From Diphasiastrum complanatum (taxonomy: Eukaryota > Streptophyta > Lycopodiopsida > Lycopodiales > Lycopodiaceae): a stretch of DNA of 64,000 nucleotides. A program made the translations under genes and the position numbers. The notes below the pieces were generated by a model that was not told the origin of the DNA, made no database searches, and worked only from the letters and a program-made list of their open reading frames with translations. Location of the stretch: the NCBI GenBank assembly GCA_029204225.1, contig CM055106.1, positions 36,428,361 through 36,492,360 of the forward strand, read 5' to 3'. Below, piece after piece: positions 56,632 to 64,000 of this stretch (the stretch's first letter is position 1; the number at the start of each line of letters is the position of its first letter).

Positions 56632-59600
56632 CTCCCTCTTCAACATTGGATGCTAGTTTCAACATAGTCTTTGAGCACATTCCAAGATTAGATCTATGCA
56701 TTAAATATAGGTCCTTTCCCAATGGTTTGGTGAAGATATCAGCCACACACTCCTTTGAAGAGACATGTTGAAGCTCCACCTCTTTGGCAATGACTTGATC
56801 TCTCACAAAATGGTGAGCAATCTCAATGTGCTTGCTCCTTGCATGAAAAACAGGATTGCTTGCCAAGCTTTGGGCTGAAAGGTTATCACAAAGTATGATT
56901 GGAGTCTTCTCTGGTTCCAGCAAGTGAAGATCCAATAACATCCTCTTGATCCAAAGAATCTCCTTGGTGCATGTTGTTAATGCCTTGTACTCGGCTTCGG
57001 TGGAAGATAGAGAGATAGTTGGTTGCTTCTTTGATAGCCATGAGACCACTCCATCTCCAAGATAGATTGCAAAGGCACTTGTTGACTTCCTATCCATTTG
57101 ATCACCTGCAAAATCTGAATCTGAAAATCCACAAAGGTTAGGTGTAGTATCTCCATACAAGATGCCAAAATCTCTAGATCCCGAGATGTATCTAAGTACT
57201 CTCTTTCCTAGCTTCCAATGAGCCTCACTAGGATCTTGCATAAATTGACTTAGTTTACCAACCACAAAGCTTAGATCAGGTCTTGTGATGGTTAACCATA
57301 TAAGAGATCCTATTAGCTTTCTATAGAGAGTAATGTCCTTGAAGGATCTTTCATTACTTCTTGTAGTTAGCTTTACATTTGATTCCATAGGAGTAGAAAC
57401 AACTTTACAATCTTCCATATGAAACCTTTTTAGAATAGAGTTAACATACTTTTCTTGACATATGAATGTAGATTTAGAAGTTCTAATAATCTCTATTCCT
57501 AAGATATAATGAAGTTTACCAAGATCTTGAATTTCAAACTCTCTTTTGAGTGCCATCTTGATTTCATCTATATCTAGATTGTTACCACCACTTAAGATAA
57601 TGTCATCAACATAGATCAAAAGTAAAGTGATATCATTTTCATTCAATCTAAAGTAGAGAGAATGATCATACTCACTCATAACAAAGTTTTGAGAAAGTAA
57701 GAAGGAATTGAGCTTAGCATACCAACTCCTTGGTGCTTGCTTTAGCCCATACAAACTCTTTTGGAGATAGCACACATGATTAGGCTCATCATGTGAAACA
57801 TAGCCCTCGGGTTGCTCCATGTAAATATCTTCTTCAAGATCACCATTCAAGAAGGCATTAGTAACATCCATTTGCCACATATCCCAATCATAAAGAGTTG
57901 CAAGAGAGATTAGGATTCGAATAGTTACCATCTTTGCCACGGGTGCAAAGGTCTCATCATAGTCAATACCATATTCTTGAGCATACCCCTTTGCCACCAA
58001 CCTTGCCTTGTACTTGTTGATTGATCCATCTTGATTTGTCTTGATCTTGAAGATCCACTTACAACCAATTGCCTTCTTGTCCTTTGGAAGCTTTACCAAC
58101 CTCCATGTGTTGCTTTTGATGAGTGCTTGATGCTCATGATCCATGGCTTGGATCCATTCCTTCTTTTGAATTGCTTCATCTACACAAGTTGGTTCATCAA
58201 AAGAGGTAAGAAAAGCAAAGTTAGAGTTGTCCACCACTTGCTTTCCTTTTTCATCATAGGTTAGCCTTGATGGCTTAGCCCTTTGCCTTTGAGTCTTCCT
58301 TGAAGTTTGCTTTGGAGTGGCATCTCCATCTTCATCCAAGACATCTTGCACATCATGATGATTAGTAGGCACATCAACATCAACATCAACAACATTGGAA
58401 ACATTCTCTTCATGAAAGATGACATCCCTACTTATGACAACTTTCTTTGTAGAAGGAATGTACACTTTGTAAGCCTTGCTTACTTCACTATAGCCAACAA
58501 ACACACCCTTCTTTGATGAAGGATCTTCTTTAGTTCTATCATCAAGTGTGATATTGACAAAACATGTACATCCAAAGATCCTACAATGCTTGACACTCGG
58601 CCTTCTACCATAAAGAACCTCATGAGGAGTTTTACCATCCAAGGAAGCACTTGTCCATCTATTACATAGATAGTTAGCACATGCTAAAGCTTCCCCCCAA
58701 AAAGACTTAGCAAGATTAGCATGTAGTCTCATTGTCTTGGCACATTCACAAAGGGTTCTATTCTTCCTCTCGGCCACTCCATTCTGTTGTGGAGTCCTAG
58801 GACTAGACATCTCCCTCTTAATCCCATGTGCTATACAAAAGACTTTGAACCTATTTGAGGTGTATTCCCCTCCATTATCAGATCTTAAGCATTTGATCTT
58901 TGTATTGAATTGGTTTTCCATTTCATTCTTGAACTTGACAAATGCAGCAAACACTTCATCCTTACTTTTAAGAAGATAGATCCAAGTATACCTACTAAAG
59001 TCATCAATGAACGTTGCATACATCTTTGCCCCACCATTGCTAGTTGTATTAGAAGAATGAATATCAGAATGCACAAGTTGAAAAGCTTCTTTAGATCTAG
59101 AAGTAGATCTAGAATAAGCAAGTCTATGAGATTTGGACAAGGCACAATGTTCACAAACACTATTGTTTGCAACAAGACTTTTAGGGAGACCAAGAACAAG
59201 CTCTTTCTTTGCCATTACCTCCAAAGATTTGAAGTTGGGATGGCCCAACCTCTTGTGCCAAACTTCTTGGTTTGTCAATTGCTCCCTAGCCATACATCCT
59301 TCATGATTAGAGATCACACATGCATCAAGCTTGAAAAGTTTACCATGCCTCCTACCTTGAGCAATCAAGGATCCACATTTACTTATCAAACATGCATCTC
59401 CAATGAACTCCACATCAAGTCCTTTGTCAATCATTTGACTTACACTAAGCAAATTCTTAGTGATTGAAGGAATGTACAAAACATTTTCAAGATTTGCTTT
59501 CCTATTTGTTGAAAGGGAAATAGGAATAGTGCCTATGCCTTTGATGTCACATTGACCATCATTTGCAGTGTAGATGATGTTACCTTCTCCCTCATAAGAC

Positions 59601-60580
59601 AATAAGGATGTAAAGTATTCCTTATGTCTTGTCATGTGAGATGAGGCTCCACTATCAATCCACCAAGGATCATTATCATCTATGTTGGCTAACAAACTTG
59701 AAGTCATAACAAGTGATTCACATGTGTTATGTTCTTCCTCATCTATTGTAAGATTTCCTTGCCTCTCTCCTTGCTCTCTTTTCTTCTTATAACATTCATT
59801 TGCAAAATGACCTTTTATCCCACAATAAAAGCACTTGAACTTTGACTTATTGTTCTTAGTAGAAGAGGAAGAGGAAGAGTGATCATCATGATCAAAGTTA
59901 CCACCTTTGGACCATTTCCCTTTGCCTTTATCTTTGCCCTTGAATTTGCCTTTTGTGAAGAAAGCCTCTTCACCTCCACCTTGCAAGGATGCACCATCAA
60001 GCTTTGATTGCAACCTATGTTCTTCAGCCAATAAGATTTCTTGCAAGTCAACCACACTTGGCAAGACTCTTTGAATGGCAAAACTTTGCACAAGGTTAGC
60101 ATGTTCATTTAGCAAACCATTCAACATAACTTGGACTATTTCACCATCTTTTATGTTCTCATCAATGCATGCTAAATCATCACTTAGGGACTTAACTCTC
60201 AAGATAAATGCATGAGCACTTTCACCCTCTCTTTGCCTACTAGAAAATATTTGTCTCCTTAGGGTCAATACCCTAGATGTGGACTTTGATTCAAAGAGCT
60301 TCTTTAAGGCATTCCATGCCTCACTTGCACTTTGACACTTTCCAACTTCCTTGAGAAGTTCATTTGTAACATTCATTTTAATGATATGAAGAGCCCTTTT
60401 GGCCTTCTTATCAAACCTTTGTTGCTCTTGAAGTGTGAGAGGTCTCTCTTCAATTTCTGCAACTATGTCCATGAGTTCATTCAACTCAAGTAAGGACTCC
60501 ATCCTCACTTTCCAAGTAGAGTAGTTTGATGAACTCAACCTTTCACTAGACTCTAGCATGATCCCACCATTGGAAGCCAT
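56627..60580 (-). CDS. Copia G gag-pol polyprotein (1,317 aa)
   Basis: Starts MASNGGIMLESSERLSSSNY at 60580. Gag covers about residues 10-190, with a Lys/Gly-rich linker and the knuckle CFYCGIKGHFANEC at 250-263. Protease: WIDSGASSHM with DSG at 309-311. Integrase: His442, His447, Cys476 and Cys479 of the zinc domain, then Asp506 (VHSDIH), Asp568 (RSDNGGEYT) and Glu604 (AERKN). RT: MDVTNAFLNG near 905, YGLKQAPRSW near 944, YVDDI at 990-994. RNase H: FSDSDFAGD near 1152, STEAEY at 1193-1198, a third Asp near 1232. All catalytic residues expected of a copia polyprotein are there. The Met fits the copia gag N-terminus. The last codons read through the polypurine tract and the TGA lies inside the 3' LTR. 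It encodes the capsid, protease, integrase and reverse transcriptase of the element. Confidence 0.97.
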   Translation of the reverse strand: MASNGGIMLESSERLSSSNYSTWKVRMESLLELNELMDIVAEIEERPLTLQEQQRFDKKAKRALHIIKMNVTNELLKEVGKCQSASEAWNALKKLFESKSTSRVLTLRRQIFSSRQREGESAHAFILRVKSLSDDLACIDENIKDGEIVQVMLNGLLNEHANLVQSFAIQRVLPSVVDLQEILLAEEHRLQSKLDGASLQGGGEEAFFTKGKFKGKDKGKGKWSKGGNFDHDDHSSSSSSTKNNKSKFKCFYCGIKGHFANECYKKKREQGERQGNLTIDEEEHNTCESLVMTSSLLANIDDNDPWWIDSGASSHMTRHKEYFTSLLSYEGEGNIIYTANDGQCDIKGIGTIPISLSTNRKANLENVLYIPSITKNLLSVSQMIDKGLDVEFIGDACLISKCGSLIAQGRRHGKLFKLDACVISNHEGCMAREQLTNQEVWHKRLGHPNFKSLEVMAKKELVLGLPKSLVANNSVCEHCALSKSHRLAYSRSTSRSKEAFQLVHSDIHSSNTTSNGGAKMYATFIDDFSRYTWIYLLKSKDEVFAAFVKFKNEMENQFNTKIKCLRSDNGGEYTSNRFKVFCIAHGIKREMSSPRTPQQNGVAERKNRTLCECAKTMRLHANLAKSFWGEALACANYLCNRWTSASLDGKTPHEVLYGRRPSVKHCRIFGCTCFVNITLDDRTKEDPSSKKGVFVGYSEVSKAYKVYIPSTKKVVISRDVIFHEENVSNVVDVDVDVPTNHHDVQDVLDEDGDATPKQTSRKTQRQRAKPSRLTYDEKGKQVVDNSNFAFLTSFDEPTCVDEAIQKKEWIQAMDHEHQALIKSNTWRLVKLPKDKKAIGCKWIFKIKTNQDGSINKYKARLVAKGYAQEYGIDYDETFAPVAKMVTIRILISLATLYDWDMWQMDVTNAFLNGDLEEDIYMEQPEGYVSHDEPNHVCYLQKSLYGLKQAPRSWYAKLNSFLLSQNFVMSEYDHSLYFRLNENDITLLLIYVDDIILSGGNNLDIDEIKMALKREFEIQDLGKLHYILGIEIIRTSKSTFICQEKYVNSILKRFHMEDCKVVSTPMESNVKLTTRSNERSFKDITLYRKLIGSLIWLTITRPDLSFVVGKLSQFMQDPSEAHWKLGKRVLRYISGSRDFGILYGDTTPNLCGFSDSDFAGDQMDRKSTSAFAIYLGDGVVSWLSKKQPTISLSSTEAEYKALTTCTKEILWIKRMLLDLHLLEPEKTPIILCDNLSAQSLASNPVFHARSKHIEIAHHFVRDQVIAKEVELQHVSSKECVADIFTKPLGKDLYLMHRSNLGMCSKTMLKLASNVEEGV
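56632..56643 (-). other. Polypurine tract of copia G, inside the coding frame
   Basis: On the minus strand TGAAGAGGGAG abuts the 3' LTR; it is translated as the Glu-Glu-Gly end of the polyprotein. Confidence 0.85.
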
Positions 60581-61740
60581 GATTCTAATGTTTCTTCAAC
60601 TTTTAGGTTTTGTCCTAAAGCACTTAGCACTCACTTTTCTCTCAACAAATGATAGATAAAGAGATCTATGAAGATTTAGGACCCTAAAACACTTCTATCT
60701 TGAACCTAGATGGTTTCCAAGCATAGAAAGGAAGATTGAAACACATGCAACACTTTGCACACACTAAGAATGGATTACAAAATCAAACCAACCTGAACAC
60801 ACTCTTGCTTAAGCTCTCAAACTTTCCAGCAAGTGACCAAATCAAGTTATGGTGTGAAGAGTTACTTGCATTCTTAGAAAATACCCAAAACTAGGATGCC
60901 AAGATTACCTAGTAATGAACAAACTTGATCAACATATGATCAACACACTAAGATATTGATTCAACCTGTAAAACCACATGTAAACCACACTTCTAAAAGT
61001 TTATAAACTCCAGCAAGTGATAAATACAAGATTTAGAGGTGAATGAATGAGCACACTTAGTGAATCACAAGACTAGCTTCACTATCTTGTCAAATCTTGG
61101 TGTTTAGATGTAGATCTAAGATCACTTCACATGAGAATGTTCCTCAACCTGTTAAGAACCTGAAAACACACTTGCATAATGGTTAACACCTTCCAGCAAA
61201 TGCTCCAATCAAATTACATAAGGAGAGTTACTTACATGCTCAACAAAGTACACCAAAATTTATGCCAAAATTGATGACAATCTTTACAATATGCTCTTCA
61301 CAATGGAGCTTACAATATGTTCACCCAAAAAAGGGGATCTTTCATCCAAATGGGAGCTTTGCTCAGCCTTTAGGAGAATTACAACTCACTCAAAAGAGCA
61401 TTTGTCATCCACTTAAGGAGAAGTTTCATCCACTTAAGGAGAGTGTTCATCCAAGAATGGAGATTGTCAACAATAGGATTGAAAAGAACATTGTTAGTAT
61501 TGAATATGCACAAGCCTCACAATCACAAATGATTAGGTGTTATGATCTGATCCAAAATAGTTTCTTTTCAGCCTCTGATCTTCAATAGACCTGAAATATG
61601 CTTTTGATCCACAAGTTCAACTCACAAAACAAAGGTTAGTAAGATTTGATCAACAAAGCAATGCAAAATCATGCTAGAACTTGATCAAACATCCAAATAT
61701 CACCAAAAATGGAATACTTACTGTAAATAGAAGCCAACCA
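60581..61740 (-). other. Leader of copia G with three degenerate repeats
   Basis: No coding is expected between primer site and gag. Three related blocks, each with CAACCTG and a following CCAGCAARTG segment, start at 60789, 60962 and 61145 (spacing 173 and 183 bp). A short TTCATCCACTTAAGGAGA repeat lies at about 61,410-61,440. Confidence 0.7.
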
Positions 61741-61752
61741 GCTCTGATACCA
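61741..61752 (-). other. Primer binding site of copia G
   Basis: TGGTATCAGAGC on the minus strand, directly next to the 5' LTR; initiator Met tRNA type. Confidence 0.95.
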
Positions 61753-62408
61753 TGTAAAAAATACAGATCCTAAGTGGATCTAAACTCCAATATCATTGGC
61801 TTGAATGCTTGCACTCCAAACTACATAAGCTAGGAATTGGCAACACATTCTATGCTACCTAGAATGCAAAGAACTTGATCAAAAAGCATTTATCACAAAT
61901 GGAAACTTCCATAAACATCAAGTGCGGCCCAAAATAGCATTATACAGTCCATAATACATCAGCCTACCACTTTTGGAAAGCACCTAAGATCATACACAAT
62001 AGCTTGAAGACAATACACACAACAATGCTCTCAATGGAGGAAGAAACAATGACAATGATCTATTGATCTCAATGAAGCATACAAAAGGTTTCTCCAACCT
62101 GTTCTCCACGACTTCCCTACTATTTATGGATGAGGAAGATGACTCTCTCTCCTCTCTCTAGAAGGTACTTGACCCTAGATATTCCCTATATAGGAAAAAA
62201 TAGCTAAAAATGGCTTATATGACCAAAATACATCAAAATGGTCTCATTTTGAAGGGTATGAAGTTTGACACTTCATCATACTGAAAAAATACAGTAAATA
62301 AAAACATTGTGGCCTGGTTCACACGTGCAAAACTCCAGAACCAAAACTATTTATAATTTTAGCCAATTTAGGCCTCAAACTAGCTAGGAAATGTTGACAA
62401 TTTTCACA
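61753..62408 (-). repeat. 5' LTR of copia G (right)
   Basis: Same length as the left copy, offset 5,777 bp throughout with no indels. It is followed by the AGCAG duplication at 62409-62413. Confidence 0.97.
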
Positions 62409-62413
62409 AGCAG

Positions 62414-64000
62414 TCCCCAAGGTAAGCCGTTACTACTGCTGCAACCTTAATTATACCGAACTGATCAAGCAAGAGTTGCAGAAATTTATGGATGCAGATT
62501 TCATTTACAAAATCGAGCACACAGAATGGGTATCGCCGATAGTTATAGTACCCAAGAAGAATGGCAAAATGCGTATCTGTGTGAATCGGAAGGCGCTTAA
62601 TGCAGTCACCAAGAAGGACCATTTTCCTTTACCATTTACGGAAAGTGTCCTCGATAGACTAGCTGGTGACGAAGCCTACAGTTTTCTGGACGGCTTCAGT
62701 GGCTACAACCAGGTTAAAAAAGCTCCCCATGACCAGCACAAGACAACATTCGCCACGAAATGGGGAGCTTATGCCTATAAAATAATGCAATTCGGACTTT
62801 GCAATGTCCCAAGCACTTTCCAGCGAGTCATGCAGGCGGAATTCAAAGATTATTTGCAAAAATTTCTGGAAATTTTCTTGGACGATTTGTGCGTGCATGG
62901 ACTAGATTCAGAACACTTATCCAATTTGGAGAAGGTACTACAAAAATGTCGTGAATACCAGATCTCTCTGAATCCAGAAAAATGTCAATTTTGGGTGACA
63001 CATGGCTTGATACTCGGCCATATAGTGTCAAGACACGGGATCGCCATAGATCTATCGAAGATCAAGATCATTGTTGATCTACCACCACCGGGGACGATCC
63101 GCGAAGTCTACATTTTCATGGTTCATGCTAACTATTATAGGATCTTCATTCTTGATTTTGCGGAGTTAGCTAGACCAATTAACAAGCTCACAACGGATCC
63201 ACATTGGAATGAGGAAGCTCTAAAGGCTTTCCAGAAGATTAAGAATGCATTGGTCTCAGCACCAATCCTACGACCACCCAATTGGTCCATTGAGTTCCAC
63301 GTGCATACGGACGCATCGAAGTATGTAGTTGGAGCAGTCTTAACCCAGCCAGGTGATCACAAGAAGGATTTTCCAATCCGATTTGCAAGCCGACAGCTCA
63401 GTGATACCGAAATGAATTATTCAACCGCAGAGCGAGAAGCACTGGCAATGATCTATGCGGTTAAGAAGTTTCGACATTATTTGATGGCCACACATTTTGC
63501 TTTTTATACGGACCATCAACCCTTGCTATATCTCGTTAATAAAACTTGCAACACCAGGAGAATCACCAAATGGCTCCTGTTGTTGTTGGAATTTGATTTT
63601 TGGATAGTAGTTCGCAAGGGAAAACAACACTACATGGCAGATCATGTGTCACGAATCAAGGGAAAAGAGATTGCAACCCAACTCGACGATGAGCTGGCAG
63701 ATGCTGCCTTATTTTACGTAGATACGGTACTAGAATGGGCTGCCGACATTGTTGAATATCTAATGTGGGGCCAATCAGACAAATCATTACCAAAGGCGAA
63801 ACAACGAAAATTGATCTTGAAAGCTAGACCTTATCAGCTGATTGCCGGCCAGTTGTACCGAAGAGGTCCAGACGGAATTCTTCGACGGTGTATTCTTCCT
63901 CATGAGATCACCCAGATCATTTCGCTTTCCCATAAAGGCATGGGTGGAGGTCATTTTGCATCTGACATTACAATTCGCAAAATCCTGCAATCAGGATGTT
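62414..64000 (+). pseudogene. Element F RT, RNase H and start of integrase (open frame, 3' partial)
   Basis: Continues the RT domain cut by copia G and stays open for about 528 codons to the window edge. RT: KIEHTEWVSPIVIVPKKNGK, FLDGFSGYNQ (near 62,682), QFGLCNVPSTFQRVM and FLDD at 62875-62886 (both catalytic Asp). RNase H: HTDASKYVVGAVLTQ (Asp at 63310), FASRQLSDTEMNYSTAERE, FYTDHQPLLY. The integrase zinc-binding region starts near 63,880 (ILPHEITQIISLSHKGMGGG). As part of an element with broken gag and an insertion it cannot be expressed as a normal polyprotein, but this segment itself has no stop. Lineage: plant Ty3, Tat/Athila-like by primer site; no further claim. Confidence 0.88.

Larger units (their letters stand above)
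55976..62408 (-). mobile_element. Ty1/copia element G, full length, apparently intact and young
   Basis: A 6,433-bp element with 656-bp LTRs that differ by eye only at 55979/61756 and 56577/62354, both transitions and no indels. It has a perfect primer site, a leader, one uninterrupted 1,317-residue gag-pol frame, a polypurine tract and a 5-bp AGCAG target duplication. Minus orientation: 5' LTR on the right. It is inserted in the RT region of Ty3 element F. Everything needed for an autonomous copia element is present by sequence; activity is not shown. Confidence 0.97.
50410..64000 (+). mobile_element. Ty3/gypsy element F, 5' LTR to pol, interrupted by copia G, runs off the window
   Basis: Order: LTR (about 50,410-51,111), primer site 51113, structured leader, gag with three knuckle-like motifs, protease, RT, RNase H and the start of integrase. 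Copia G (55,976-62,408) is inserted at the start of RT. Gag and protease carry several stops; the RT-RNase H part is open. The left LTR edge is estimated from TGTAAAT because no second LTR is in view. Confidence 0.85.

Noticed and set aside
58031-59467. Several plus-strand ORFs of 70-185 codons
   Set aside because: All lie antisense to the intact gag-pol frame of copia G.
61262-61588. 108-codon plus-strand ORF
   Set aside because: Antisense in the leader of copia G; its HPLKE repeats come from a short tandem DNA repeat.

Overview
This is a gene-poor, transposon-packed stretch of a large land-plant nuclear genome. The evidence is the exon/intron structure of a plant-type host gene, abundant Ty1/copia and Ty3/gypsy LTR elements that prime from the initiator-Met-tRNA type site or the TGGCGCC type site, APE-type LINEs, a plant GH28 fragment, and many (CT)n, (TA)n and (CA)n microsatellites. 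A fern or other large-genome non-flowering plant would fit, but the sequence alone does not settle the lineage.

Region 1-21,810 (+): one host gene, TRM6, the non-catalytic subunit of the tRNA m1A58 methyltransferase. Seven exons (1590-1631, 15437-15561, 15731-15824, 16010-16666, 17248-17353, 21539-21625, 21730-21810) join in one frame and give 396 residues plus a stop. The N-terminal exons are not visible and probably lie left of the window. A 13.8-kb intron holds a nearly complete LINE (3.3-7.8 kb), further LINE pieces in both orientations (9.8-13.0 kb) and a Ty3 integrase scrap. A 4.2-kb intron holds a degraded Ty3 gag-protease remnant.

Region 21.8-32.6 kb: few recognisable genes. It has the chromodomain end of a Ty3 chromovirus followed by its PPT and LTR (25.9-27.1 kb), a broken calmodulin-like EF-hand exon (28.6-28.8 kb, +), a frameshifted GH28 polygalacturonase-like pseudogene (28.9-29.7 kb, -), a 135-bp tandem duplication and a copia LTR fragment.

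Region 32.6-48.1 kb: decayed LTR elements. Copia B has both LTRs. Copia C is split in two and partly duplicated around Ty3 element E. An inverted second copy of the E-family LTR (47.0-48.1 kb, -) follows. The E-family LTR ends in a conserved hairpin.

Region 48.3-64.0 kb: a three-layer nest. A minus-strand reading frame of unknown function (48.3-50.4 kb) sits directly upstream of the polypurine tract and 3' LTR of an E-family element. Ty3 element F (+, about 50.4 kb to beyond the window) adjoins its 5' end. Copia element G (-, 55,976-62,408) is inserted in the F reverse-transcriptase region with an AGCAG target duplication. G is the only clearly intact element: its 656-bp LTRs differ at two positions by eye and its 1,317-residue gag-pol frame is open. 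The F reverse transcriptase/RNase H frame right of G is open to the window edge.

The most unusual non-gene structures are the alternating inverted motif in the leader of F, the palindromic LTR end of the E family, the RY-motif cluster in the LTRs of B, and the unknown post-pol frame.
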